This document shows, one piece after another, positions 23,997 to 32,526 of a DNA stretch of 33,356 nucleotides. The notes below the pieces were generated by a model. It was not told the origin of the DNA. It worked only from the letters and a program-made list of their open reading frames with translations, and did no database searches. Source of the DNA: Pyrinomonadaceae bacterium (GTDB lineage Bacteria; Acidobacteriota; Blastocatellia; Pyrinomonadales; Pyrinomonadaceae); assembly GCA_014534425.1 (NCBI GenBank), contig JACVRN010000045.1:1-33356 (forward strand), given 5' to 3'. The position numbers and the translations under genes were made by a program. Position 1 is the first letter of the stretch, and each line of letters starts with the position of its first letter.

Positions 23997-24018
23997 CTTT
24001 ATCCTGAGCCGGGCGCTT

Positions 24019-24048
24019 TTGCACGCGGCTTCGCATCTCGCGTATAAT
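24019..24048 (+). promoter_or_regulatory. Promoter of the pyruvate dehydrogenase operon
   Basis: TTGCAC (24019-24024) and a perfect TATAAT (24043-24048) are 18 nt apart. This gives an untranslated leader of about 125 nt before pdhA. The leader includes an 18-nt hairpin (24146-24163, arms GGCCCG/CGGGCC) directly ahead of the ribosome site, and an upstream ATCCC/GGGGAT pairing option. Confidence 0.7.
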
Positions 24049-24179
24049 CAACCTCGCACGCAATAAGTTTCAGTTTACAGAAGTTCGGGAGCATCCCTCT
24101 TGCGGGGCCAGGTTCCTGCGCGGGGATAAGTACTCTTTCCATTAAGGCCCGTGCGTGCGGGCCGAAGAGATTAATCCAG

Positions 24180-25298
24180 ATGAGCAAACAAGCCAAACCT
24201 TCACCATCGCGCGCTCAGGCCGAGGACGCAAACGCGGCGGGCGTTCTTGACCGCGAAGTCGCAGAAGAGGCCAGTCAATCTCAGCTTGAGCAGGAACACG
24301 AGGCGCGCAAAGAAGAGCAGAAGAATCGCGTCGAAGAGGTGGACAGAGACCTTCTGCTCAATCTTCTGTATCAAATGATTTTGATACGCCGCTTCGAAGA
24401 GAAGTGCGCCGAGAGCTATTCCTTAGGCAAGATTGGCGGCTTCTGTCACCTGTATATAGGGCAGGAGGCGGTCGCCGTGGGCGCTATCTCCGCCATTGAG
24501 AAAGATGATTACGTGCTGACCAGCTACCGCGAGCACGGGCAGGCGCTTGCCAAGGGCGTCTCGGCTGACGAGATTATGGCAGAGCTTTACGGGAAAGCGG
24601 GCGGTTGCTCTTCCGGCAAAGGCGGCTCCATGCACCTCTTTGACAGGGACGTGAATTTCCTCGGCGGCCACGCCATAGTGGGTGGACAGATTCCCTTAGC
24701 AACGGGCGTTGCCTTCGCGGCGAAGTACAGGGGGACGGACAGGGTCGCGCTCTGCTTCTTCGGCGAAGCCGCAGTGAACCAGGGAGCCTTTCACGAGTCG
24801 CTCAACCTGGCGCAACTGTGGAAGATTCCCTGCATCTACATCTGCGAAAATAATCAATACGGCATGGGCACAGCCTTGAAGCGCGCCATGTCATTGCAGG
24901 ATGTGTGGCAGAAGGCATGCTCCTACGAGGTCATGTCGGAGGTCGTTGACGGAATGGACTTGCTGGCCGTACGCGAGGCCGTGCTGCGCGCAGTAGAGCG
25001 CGGGCGCAAAGAGAGTCTTCCGACCTTTCTTGAGATACGCACCTATCGCTTCATGGGCCACTCTATGTCCGACCCCGGCAACTACCGCACGCGCGCCGAG
25101 ATAGAAAAATATCAAGAGCGCGACCCCGTCAAGCTCTTTACGGCATCGCTTAAAGAGCAAGGCATCATCGACGACGCAGGGGTTCAGGAAATAGAGAGCC
25201 GCGTGCGCGAAGAGGTGGAGCGCTCCGTGCGCTTCGCGGAAGAAAGCCCCGAACCCGACCCGAAAGAGCTTTACACGCACGTCTATAAAGAACAGTGA
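24180..25298 (+). CDS. pdhA: Pyruvate dehydrogenase E1 component, alpha subunit
   Basis: 372 residues. With the beta subunit it decarboxylates pyruvate using thiamine diphosphate and passes the acetyl group to E2. A charged, probably disordered extension (1-54) precedes the catalytic domain. Family landmarks: [12 protein letters not shown] (69-80), [16 protein letters not shown] (86-101), the S-Y-R-E-H-G loop (115-120), GGSMH (148-152), the thiamine-binding stretch from GEAAVN (195-200) to ENN (223-225), and the phosphorylation-loop-like [13 protein letters not shown]. The ThDP motif normally begins GDG; here it reads GEA, with Glu196 in the metal-binding position. It is first in the operon, 10 nt ahead of pdhB. 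Confidence 0.95.
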   Translation: MSKQAKPSPSRAQAEDANAAGVLDREVAEEASQSQLEQEHEARKEEQKNRVEEVDRDLLLNLLYQMILIRRFEEKCAESYSLGKIGGFCHLYIGQEAVAVGAISAIEKDDYVLTSYREHGQALAKGVSADEIMAELYGKAGGCSSGKGGSMHLFDRDVNFLGGHAIVGGQIPLATGVAFAAKYRGTDRVALCFFGEAAVNQGAFHESLNLAQLWKIPCIYICENNQYGMGTALKRAMSLQDVWQKACSYEVMSEVVDGMDLLAVREAVLRAVERGRKESLPTFLEIRTYRFMGHSMSDPGNYRTRAEIEKYQERDPVKLFTASLKEQGIIDDAGVQEIESRVREEVERSVRFAEESPEPDPKELYTHVYKEQ

Positions 25299-25308
25299 TG
25301 AGGTTACG

Positions 25309-26289
25309 ATGGCAGTTATCACTATACGCGAGGCTTTGAATCAGGCGCTGGCCGAAGAGATGCGGCGCGACGAGAATGTGTTTTTGATGGGCGAAGAGGT
25401 TGCCGCCTATCAGGGCGCGTACAAAGTTACCAAGGGGTTGTTGCAGGAGTTCGGTGAAAAGCGCGTCATTGATACGCCGATTGTCGAGCTTGGCTTTGCA
25501 GGTCTGGGCGTGGGCGCGGCCATGGCTGGACTCAGGCCCGTTGTAGAGTTCATGACCTTCAACTTCTCCATTCTAGCCACAGACCAGATTATCAACTCTG
25601 CGGCCAAGATGCTTTACATGTCCGGCGGCCAGTTCAATATCCCCATAGTCTTTCGCGGCCCCAATGGCTCTGCCTTTCAGGTCTCTTCGCAACACTCGCA
25701 GGCTTTGGAATCGTGGTACGCATACTTCCCTGGCATCAAGGTGGTCATGCCTTCGACCGCCGCAGACGCCAAGGGACTGTTGAAGTCTGCCATACGCGAC
25801 GACAACCCCGTCATCTTCATGGAGCAGGAGCGCATGTATGGCAACAAGGGCGAGGTGCCGGAAGATGAGGACTTCACTATCCCGCTCGGCGTGGCGGACA
25901 TCAAGCGCGAAGGCAAGGACGCTACAATCGTCGCGCGCTCCCTTATGGTTCCCGTCGCTTTGAAGGCTGCGGAGGAGCTTGAGAAGCAGGACGTTTCCTG
26001 CGAGGTGATTGACCCGCGAACCATACGGCCTCTGGATATAGAGACCATCATCAACTCCGTGAAGAAGACCAATCGTCTCGTGATAGCGGAGGAATCGCAT
26101 CCATTCTGCGGCGTCGCGGCAGAGATTAGCGCAGAGGTCATGGAACGCGCCTTCGATTATCTGGACGCCCCCGTGCGCCGCGTTACAGGCGCAGACGTTC
26201 CCATGCCCTACGCCAAGAATCTTGAGAATCTGGCAATCCCCGGCGTCAAGCAGATAGTGGATGCCGTGCGCGAAGTAGCATACATCTAG
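25309..26289 (+). CDS. pdhB: Pyruvate dehydrogenase E1 component, beta subunit
   Basis: 326 residues, the standard length. It starts with [15 protein letters not shown] and has the thiamine-activating Glu in [18 protein letters not shown] (27-44). [30 protein letters not shown] sequence follows, with EFMTFNF and the C-terminal transketolase domain ([10 protein letters not shown], about 235-244; [15 protein letters not shown] near the end). GAGG 5 nt before the ATG serves as ribosome site. A heptamer inverted array lies between this gene and pdhC. Confidence 0.96.
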   Translation: MAVITIREALNQALAEEMRRDENVFLMGEEVAAYQGAYKVTKGLLQEFGEKRVIDTPIVELGFAGLGVGAAMAGLRPVVEFMTFNFSILATDQIINSAAKMLYMSGGQFNIPIVFRGPNGSAFQVSSQHSQALESWYAYFPGIKVVMPSTAADAKGLLKSAIRDDNPVIFMEQERMYGNKGEVPEDEDFTIPLGVADIKREGKDATIVARSLMVPVALKAAEELEKQDVSCEVIDPRTIRPLDIETIINSVKKTNRLVIAEESHPFCGVAAEISAEVMERAFDYLDAPVRRVTGADVPMPYAKNLENLAIPGVKQIVDAVREVAYI

Positions 26290-26356
26290 CAGTCAGCAGT
26301 CAGCTATCAGCAAGACAATTTGCTTTTACTGATAGCTGGTAGCTGACTGCTGATAG
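26288..26356. repeat. Heptamer tandem inverted array between pdhB and pdhC
   Basis: The left half has AGCAGTC (26288), AGCAGTC (26295), AGCTATC (26302), AGCAAGA (26309). The right half has CTGATAG (26329), CTGGTAG (26336), CTGACTG (26343), CTGATAG (26350). The halves are inverted copies and can fold into an imperfect long hairpin with one heptamer bulged. The array begins in the pdhB stop codon. Confidence 0.85.
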
Positions 26357-26379
26357 CTTCTTATCACTGAGGTTTAATA

Positions 26380-27723
26380 ATGGCAACACAGGTCGTAATG
26401 CCGAAGCTGTCTCCGACTATGGAGGAAGGGCAGCTTGCGCGCTGGCTCAAGAAAGAGGGCGATAAGGTTTCTATGGGCGAGCCTCTGGCGGAGATTGATA
26501 CCGACAAGGCCACCATGGAGATGCAGTCGCTCGGCAACGGGGTCTTGCGAAAGATTCTGATTCAGGAGGGCGAAAGCGCACCGCTCGGACAAATCATAGC
26601 AATCATAGGCGAGCCGGACGAAGATATTTCGGCGCTGCTCGCGCAGGCACAGTCGGGCGCGAGCGCTTCGAGCGATAAAGCTAGCAGTAAAGCTGCGCCT
26701 GAAGAAGCAGACGCGGGCGAAGCGCCTTCCGCCGCACAGCAGGAAGCGTCCGGCGGCGAAGCTCCAGAGCCTTCGTCGGGCAACGGCGCTGGCGCTCGGC
26801 AAGACGGAAGCGCGGACGGCGGGCGGCTGGTGGTCTCTCCGATTGCCGCGCGTATGGCGGCGGAAGCTGGCATCAACCTTCGTAGCCTGACGGGAAGCGG
26901 CCCTTCGGGTCGCATCATCAAGCGCGACATTGAAGAGGCCATCAAAGCCGTAGGCGCACAGGCGAAAGAAGCTCCCGCTAGAAGTTTGCGCGCGGTAGAG
27001 CCTACGACGCCAGCGCAGCAGCCGGAGATAACCGGCGCTTCTCCTTATAGAGACGAGCCTATGTCGGAGATGCGCCGCGTCATAGCGCGCCGTCTTGTAA
27101 CTTCCATTGGCCCCATCCCGCATTTCTTCCTCACCACGGAAATCGAGATGGACAACGTCGCCGAGATGCGCGCATCCATCAAGGCGCTCGACCCGGAATT
27201 GAAGATAAGCGTCAACGACATCATCATCAAAGTCGCTGCCGCCGCGCTCATAGAGCACCCGCAGGTCAACGCCTCTTTCCAGGAGAAGACGATTCGTTAT
27301 TACGAGCGGGCCGACATAGGCGTCGCCGTTGCCATAGAGGACGGGTTGATTACTCCTGTCATACGCTCTGCCGACCGGAAATCTCTTTCGCAGATTGCTG
27401 CCGAAGTACGCGAGTTGGCCGAACGCGCACGCTCGCGTCGCCTCAAGCCCGAAGAGTACACGGGCGCGACCTTCTCCATCAGCAACCTTGGGATGTTCGG
27501 CATCACCGAGTTCACAGCCGTCATCAATCCGCCGGAGGCAGCCATCCTCGCCGTAGGCGAGATGAAGCCCGTACCCGTCGTGCGGAACGGACAAGTGGTC
27601 ACGCGTCAAATCATGCGCGTCACAATGAGTTGCGACCATCGCGTCATAGACGGCGCGACCGGCGCGCAGTTCCTACAGACCTTCAAGCGCATCCTCGAAA
27701 ATCCGCTTTACCTGATAGTGTGA
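26380..27723 (+). CDS. pdhC: Dihydrolipoyl acetyltransferase, E2 component of pyruvate dehydrogenase
   Basis: 447 residues. One lipoyl domain (1-78) has the modified lysine K43 in EIDTDKATME. An Ala/Ser/Glu-rich flexible linker (about 84-148) follows, then the E1/E3-binding domain (about 150-188, VSPIAARMAAEAGINL and GPSGRIIKRDI). The catalytic core (about 222-447) has active-site His420 in DHRVIDG. It transfers acetyl from lipoate to CoA. Because it carries a single lipoyl domain and sits directly behind E1, it belongs to this complex and not to a 2-oxoglutarate complex. The E3 gene (lpd) is not in the window. GAGG 8 nt upstream is the ribosome site. Confidence 0.95.
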   Translation: MATQVVMPKLSPTMEEGQLARWLKKEGDKVSMGEPLAEIDTDKATMEMQSLGNGVLRKILIQEGESAPLGQIIAIIGEPDEDISALLAQAQSGASASSDKASSKAAPEEADAGEAPSAAQQEASGGEAPEPSSGNGAGARQDGSADGGRLVVSPIAARMAAEAGINLRSLTGSGPSGRIIKRDIEEAIKAVGAQAKEAPARSLRAVEPTTPAQQPEITGASPYRDEPMSEMRRVIARRLVTSIGPIPHFFLTTEIEMDNVAEMRASIKALDPELKISVNDIIIKVAAAALIEHPQVNASFQEKTIRYYERADIGVAVAIEDGLITPVIRSADRKSLSQIAAEVRELAERARSRRLKPEEYTGATFSISNLGMFGITEFTAVINPPEAAILAVGEMKPVPVVRNGQVVTRQIMRVTMSCDHRVIDGATGAQFLQTFKRILENPLYLIV

Positions 27724-27750
27724 CGAAACCCTTTGAGTTAAGGAGGCAAG

Positions 27751-27915
27751 ATGTCAGAGCAAGAGAGACAGGGTCAGAACAAGCAAGAAAGCACTGGCGA
27801 GACGGAACAGAGCACAGACAATCAGACGGGCAAGTCTGAACAGGAGAAGGGCGGCTCTGCCAATCCCGAGCAGATCGGCGAAGGCACGGGCGCAAAGGCC
27901 GGAGAATATTCTTAG
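27751..27915 (+). CDS. 54-residue hydrophilic, probably disordered protein
   Basis: A short frame from ATG 27751 to TAG 27915 preceded by an excellent ribosome site (AAGGAGG, 4 nt before the ATG). It lies 27 nt after pdhC and before a terminator, so it should be the last gene of the pdh transcript. The product is rich in Gln, Glu, Lys, Gly and Ser with no hydrophobic core (it opens MSEQERQGQNKQ and ends GTGAKAGEYS). I do not recognise it. The composition recalls small stress-induced hydrophilic proteins, but I see none of their signature repeats. Confidence 0.7.
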   Translation: MSEQERQGQNKQESTGETEQSTDNQTGKSEQEKGGSANPEQIGEGTGAKAGEYS

Positions 27916-27953
27916 AGCCACTAACAAAACCGGAATAACTGTAGGGACAGAGG

Positions 27954-27997
27954 GAAAAGAGGGACGGGAGACTTCAATCCCCTTCCTCTTTTCTTTT
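27954..27997 (+). terminator. Terminator of the pdh operon
   Basis: Arms GAAAAGAGG (27954-27962) and CCTCTTTTC (27985-27993) pair perfectly, with an inner GGG/CCC pairing and a tail of four T. It lies 38 nt after the small disordered-protein gene. Confidence 0.7.
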
Positions 27998-28022
27998 CGT
28001 TAGCTTACGAGGTGGAAGTTTC

Positions 28023-28979
28023 TTGCTGAGAGATTATAGCGGGCGCGTGCGTCAGGCCGGATATGCTCCGCACGTTGCGCTTTTTATGGTGCAGGTCATG
28101 TTCGGCACCTGGCCCATCTTCGGCAAGATAGCTCTGCGCGCTCTGCCTCCGACTGCTCTGGTAGCCTTACGCGTCACAGGCGCAGCCGTAGCCTTTCTCA
28201 TCCTACAAAGAATTATGGGAAGCGTGCGCGTTGTCGGTCGTAAAGACTTCGCGCGCCTTACGCTCTACAGCATACTGGGCGTCGCTCTCAACCAGTTCCT
28301 CTTCGTCAAAGGTTTGTCTTACACGACGGTCGTCAACGCTACTATCTTGGGCACGACCATTCCCATCTTCGCGCTGCTGGTCTGTCTCTTCCTCGGATTA
28401 GACCGCGTCTCCTTGCGTAGAATCCTCGGCATCATCCTGGCCGCCGCAGGCGTCATTTATCTTGTTGACCCGATGCGTGCGGATTTCAGCGCCAACACCA
28501 CTCTCGGAAACCTTCTGATTATAGCCAACTCGCTCTCTTACGGAGCCTACATAGCAATCTCTAAAGACATGCTGAAGCGTTACGGGGCGCTCGCGGTCAT
28601 CACCTGGATTTTTGTTATAGGCACCTTTTTCACTCTGCCCGCAGGAGTGTGGAGCTTGGCCGCGAGCGATTCTGTCAGCCGCGCGGGCGCGTATATCTGG
28701 CTGGCGGTTCTTTACATTATTCTGGTGCCGACCGTAGGGGCATATTATCTGAACGCCTGGGCGCTGGCGCGCGTTGCGCCCAGCACCGTAGCCGTCTACA
28801 TCTACCTGCAACCACTGATTGCTTTCATCCTCGCGCCGCTTCTACTGCAAGAGCCTCTCAACAGCCGAACGTGGATTGCCGCGCTGCTGATTTTCTCGGG
28901 CGTCGCCATAGTCTCGCGCCGCACGCGCAGCGTCGCCATAGAAGAAGTCGCAGAGCACCCGGACGCGCTCAGCCACTAG
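28023..28979 (+). CDS. EamA/DMT-superfamily transporter
   Basis: 318 residues from a TTG start, chosen because GAGGTGG lies 7 nt upstream; the first in-frame ATG is already inside the first membrane helix. Ten hydrophobic helices form two EamA repeats. The first spans about 17-150, with FGTWPIFGKIALRALPP and a TTVVNATILGTTIPIF segment. The second spans about 165-300, with SLSYGAYIAISKDMLKRYG and APSTVAVYIYLQPLIAFIL. Such proteins export amino acids or other small metabolites across the inner membrane; the substrate cannot be told. It is downstream of the pdh terminator and upstream of the CDF gene on the same strand. Confidence 0.92.
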   Translation: MLRDYSGRVRQAGYAPHVALFMVQVMFGTWPIFGKIALRALPPTALVALRVTGAAVAFLILQRIMGSVRVVGRKDFARLTLYSILGVALNQFLFVKGLSYTTVVNATILGTTIPIFALLVCLFLGLDRVSLRRILGIILAAAGVIYLVDPMRADFSANTTLGNLLIIANSLSYGAYIAISKDMLKRYGALAVITWIFVIGTFFTLPAGVWSLAASDSVSRAGAYIWLAVLYIILVPTVGAYYLNAWALARVAPSTVAVYIYLQPLIAFILAPLLLQEPLNSRTWIAALLIFSGVAIVSRRTRSVAIEEVAEHPDALSH

Positions 28980-29015
28980 AGAGTCTGCTAGAATTGTAAA
29001 AAGGTTTGAAGCGAG

Positions 29016-29918
29016 ATGGCTGCAAAGGCTATGCAAAGAATCATAACGAGCCGCGATGAAGAGCGCGCGAAGGTGCGCGCCGCACAGCTTTCAATTCTGG
29101 CGGCAGCGTTTCTAGTCGCGCTCAAGACCGTGACGGGATTCCTCACAGGCTCCATCAGCGTGTGGGCTTCATTGCTGGATTCGACTATGGACATCTTTGC
29201 CTCTGTGATTAACTTCTTCGCGGTGCGCGCCGCAGCCCGCCCCGCAGACGAAGACCACTCTTACGGTCATGGCAAAGCCGAATCGCTCGCGGGTCTTTTT
29301 CAATCGCTGGTGATAGCGGCCTCCGGCATCTTTCTGATACGCGAGGCGATTCGCAGAATCATCGCGCCGCATCCTACAAGCTCCGAGTTAGTAGGCGTGG
29401 GCGTGATGTTGATAGCCATACTTGTGAGCGCAGGGCTGGTTTGGCATCTGCGCCGTGTGGCGCGCGAGACGGAATCGCCCGCGCTTCTTTCAGACTCGCT
29501 TCACTACGCTACGGACATTTACACGAACTCTGGCGCGCTCCTTGCGCTCCTGATTATCCTCCTGACGGGCTGGCTCCTGATAGACCCGCTCATCTCCATA
29601 GTGATTGCAATCTACATTCTCTGGTCTGCGTTTCATGTAGGGCGCGAGGCCGTGGACGTGCTGATGGATAAGCGGCTCCCGCAGGAGATTGACGAACAGG
29701 TTGCGAGCATAGTCAGCAGCTTCCGCGACGAAGGCGTCATAGGCTTTCACGACCTTCGCACACGGCGCTCCGGCTCGCAGAAGTTCATAGACCTTCACTT
29801 AGAGATGGAGCGCGACAAAAGATTGGAAGACGCGCACGCCATCTCCGTCCGAGTCCTGCGCGCAATCGAAGCCCAAATCCCCCGCTCCCGCGTCCAAATC
29901 CACACAGACCCGGCGTAA
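29016..29918 (+). CDS. Cation diffusion facilitator (FieF/YiiP-like)
   Basis: 300 residues. Six transmembrane helices lie in residues 25-205 and a cytoplasmic ferredoxin-like domain follows (about 215-297, FHDLRTRRSGSQKFIDLHLEM). The metal site has D55 and D59 (LDSTMD) in TM2 and H163 and D167 (SLHYATD) in TM5, the DD-HD set of YiiP/FieF transporters that exchange Zn(II) or Fe(II) for protons. HSYGHGKAES (81-90) is the conserved TM2-TM3 loop. The gap after the EamA gene is only 36 nt, so they may share a transcript. It converges with mutS with a 10-nt gap. Confidence 0.94.
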   Translation: MAAKAMQRIITSRDEERAKVRAAQLSILAAAFLVALKTVTGFLTGSISVWASLLDSTMDIFASVINFFAVRAAARPADEDHSYGHGKAESLAGLFQSLVIAASGIFLIREAIRRIIAPHPTSSELVGVGVMLIAILVSAGLVWHLRRVARETESPALLSDSLHYATDIYTNSGALLALLIILLTGWLLIDPLISIVIAIYILWSAFHVGREAVDVLMDKRLPQEIDEQVASIVSSFRDEGVIGFHDLRTRRSGSQKFIDLHLEMERDKRLEDAHAISVRVLRAIEAQIPRSRVQIHTDPA

Positions 29919-29928
29919 TCCTGCTTTT

Positions 29929-32526
29929 CTATGCTGTTTTAATAGCGCGGATTGCTGTGTCCTCTTTTTCGGCGAGCTTTCGGAGTTCGAAGAGTTTCAT
30001 GAGGGCTTCGACGGGAGAAAGCGCGTTGGGGTCTGTCTCAAGGATGACGCGCGTGAGTTCGGCAAGGCGCGCTGAACTGTTGGCGTGCTGATTGTAGCTT
30101 TCGGCGTCGCGGCTTCCCTCCGCCGATTCATATTCTTTCAAGAGCGCTTCGGCGCGGCGCACTACGGGGCGCGGAAGACCCGCGAGCCGCGCGGCATACA
30201 CACCGTAGCTTTTCAGCGCGCTTCCCTCGCGGATTTTATATAGGAAGACTAGCTCGCTTCCCTCTTCTGCAATCTCTACGTAAAGATTCCTGAGGCGCGG
30301 CAGCGTCTCCGCCAGTTCCGTCAACTCATGATAATGCGTGGCGAAGAGCGTCTTGGATTGAATCTGCGGGTGGTTGTGCAGGTATTCGAGCACGGAGCGC
30401 GCAACGGCCAGGCCGTCGTAGGTGGAAGTGCCGCGCCCAAGCTCGTCCAATAGAATAAGAGAGCGCGGGCTTGCGTGATGAAGTATCTGCGCGGTCTCGA
30501 CCATCTCTGTCATGAAGGTACTTTCGCCGCTTCCAATGCGGTCATAGAGGCCAATGCGCGTGAAGATGCGGTCGCAAAGTCCTACGGTAGCTTCACGCGC
30601 AGGCACAAAGCTTCCCACCTGCGCCATCAGAACTATCAGCGCCGTCTGCCGCAGGTACGTTGATTTGCCGCTCATGTTCGGCCCTGTGATGACGGCAATC
30701 TGCGGCCCGCTTTCGCCGCCAAGCTCCGTATCGTTTGCGACGAACTCGCCCTCTTCGAATGCTCTTTCGAGCACCGGATGGCGACCGTCGCGGATTATCA
30801 ACTGCGTCGAATCCACGACCGCAGGCCGCGTGTAGTTGAACTCTTCCGCGACCTCTGCGAGCGAAGCTACCGTGTCCAGGTAAGCAATGCTTGCGGCTGC
30901 GGCCAGGATTTCTTCGCGGCTCTTTCCGACTTCAATTGAGATGTGGCGAAAGAGATTCGTCTCAAGCTCTGTGATTCTCTCCTGCGCGTGTATGACCAGG
31001 GATTCGTGTTCTTTAAGCTCAAGCGTGATGAAGCGCTCGCCGTTGGTGAGCGTCTGTTTGCGCGTGTAGTCTTCGGGCACCAGATGAAGATTGGGGCGCG
31101 TGACCTCTATGTAATAGCCGAAGACTTTGTTGTAGCCTACGCGCAGGCTCTTGATGCCGGTTCTGGCGCGCTCGCGCTGCTCCATCTCTGCCAGATAGCT
31201 CTTGCCGTTTCTCAAAAGCTCGCGCAGCTTGTCCAGTTCTTCCGAGAAGCCTTCACGAATCACGCCGAGCGAGTCCGTAGAGCGCGATGGCAATTCGTCG
31301 CGTATGGCGGAGCGAATAAGTTTGGCGGGGGCTTCGCACAGGGGAAGAGACTGAAGAACCGAGGCGAAGCGCTTAGCGTCGCGCCCCAGAACTGCGCGTA
31401 TGCGCGGGATTGTCTCAAGGCTCTGGCCCAGGGCAAGCATCTCCTGCGCGGATGCGGCCTGTGCGCGCGCCCTCGCGGACAGCCGCTCAAGGTCGTGCAT
31501 CGTTTCAAGCGCCGCGAACAATTCGCCCCGCCCTTTCTTCTGAGCATGAAACCAGGCGACGTGTTCCTGTCGGCCTATAATCTCCGCGACCTCCAGAAGC
31601 GGCTGCCGCAGCCAGCGCCGCAGCAGTCGCGCTCCCATAGCAGTGCGAGTTCTATCAAGAACGCCCAGGAGCGTGCCGGTCTCTGACGAAGTTTCGAAGA
31701 TTTCAAGGCTGCGAAAGGTGCGCGCATCCAGCATCATGAAATTCTCTGTATGATAGCTGGTCAGGCGCACAAGCTGGCCCGCAACTTCGTCCTGCGTGTC
31801 TTTGAGATAACTGATGATGGCTCCGGCGGCTGTGGCCGCGAGCGGCCAGCGCTGAAGGCCGAAGGGAGCCAGCGTGCGCGTTTTGAAATGCGAGAGAAGC
31901 GTGCGGCGCGCGTTCTCGTACTCAAAGAAACCGGCGCTGCATCTGGTGACAAAGCCCGGAAGAGCGTCGCTGTCGGCTTCCGTGCTTGCGCGCGAGACTA
32001 GGAGTTCCGACGGCGCTATGCGTTGCAACTCGCTGATGGCGGACGAGGCCGCCAACTCTGTCGCAGCGAAATCTCCGGTGGTCACGTCAGCGTAAGCAAC
32101 ACCAGCGCGCTTGCCATCCGTCACATAGGCCGCCAGAAAGTTATTAGCCTTCGTCTGAAGAAGCCCAGGCTCTATAACGGTTCCGGGCGTGACTACGCGC
32201 ACCACGTCGCGCTCCATCAGGTTCTTGCCCGACTCTCCTTTAACGGGCGTCGTAGAGAGTTGTTCGCAGATGGCTACGCGATGGCCGCGAGAGATGAGCG
32301 TGGCGAGGTGTCGTTCAAGGCTGTGATAGGGGACACCTGCGAGCGGGACGCGCGTGTTCTTACCCATAGGCTTTGAAGTCAGCACTATGTCAAGCTCGCG
32401 GGCCAGAAGGCGCGCGTCGTCGTCGAAGGCTTCGTAAAAATCGCCTATGCGAAACAGCAGGAGCGCGTCCGTGTGCCTGCGCTTAATCTCAAGGTATTGC
32501 TTTCTGAGTGGCGTGGTGGCCGTCAT
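29929..32526 (-). CDS. mutS: DNA mismatch repair protein MutS
   Basis: 865 residues, typical for MutS1. The mismatch-reading motif F30-Y31-E32 (GDFYEAF) is intact in domain I. The connector, lever and clamp domains follow. The ATPase has Walker A GPNMSGKST (615-623), the STFMTEM signature (669-675), Walker B ILLDE (691-695) with LGRGTST, and the TLFATHYHEL switch (726-735). It recognises mispaired bases and recruits MutL. Its ATG overlaps the stop of the upstream nuclease-like gene by 4 nt (ATGA), so the two are translationally coupled. mutL is not in the window. Confidence 0.97.
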   Translation of the reverse strand: MTATTPLRKQYLEIKRRHTDALLLFRIGDFYEAFDDDARLLARELDIVLTSKPMGKNTRVPLAGVPYHSLERHLATLISRGHRVAICEQLSTTPVKGESGKNLMERDVVRVVTPGTVIEPGLLQTKANNFLAAYVTDGKRAGVAYADVTTGDFAATELAASSAISELQRIAPSELLVSRASTEADSDALPGFVTRCSAGFFEYENARRTLLSHFKTRTLAPFGLQRWPLAATAAGAIISYLKDTQDEVAGQLVRLTSYHTENFMMLDARTFRSLEIFETSSETGTLLGVLDRTRTAMGARLLRRWLRQPLLEVAEIIGRQEHVAWFHAQKKGRGELFAALETMHDLERLSARARAQAASAQEMLALGQSLETIPRIRAVLGRDAKRFASVLQSLPLCEAPAKLIRSAIRDELPSRSTDSLGVIREGFSEELDKLRELLRNGKSYLAEMEQRERARTGIKSLRVGYNKVFGYYIEVTRPNLHLVPEDYTRKQTLTNGERFITLELKEHESLVIHAQERITELETNLFRHISIEVGKSREEILAAAASIAYLDTVASLAEVAEEFNYTRPAVVDSTQLIIRDGRHPVLERAFEEGEFVANDTELGGESGPQIAVITGPNMSGKSTYLRQTALIVLMAQVGSFVPAREATVGLCDRIFTRIGLYDRIGSGESTFMTEMVETAQILHHASPRSLILLDELGRGTSTYDGLAVARSVLEYLHNHPQIQSKTLFATHYHELTELAETLPRLRNLYVEIAEEGSELVFLYKIREGSALKSYGVYAARLAGLPRPVVRRAEALLKEYESAEGSRDAESYNQHANSSARLAELTRVILETDPNALSPVEALMKLFELRKLAEKEDTAIRAIKTA

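Noticed and set aside
24049..24179. TPP riboswitch ahead of pdhA
   Set aside because: The conserved CTGAGA and ACCTGATCTGGATAATGCC-type elements are absent.
26374..27639. 421-codon frame antisense to pdhC
   Set aside because: It is the mirror of a clearly conserved E2 gene; its sequence is Arg/His-rich and resembles no protein. Long antisense frames are expected in GC-rich coding DNA.
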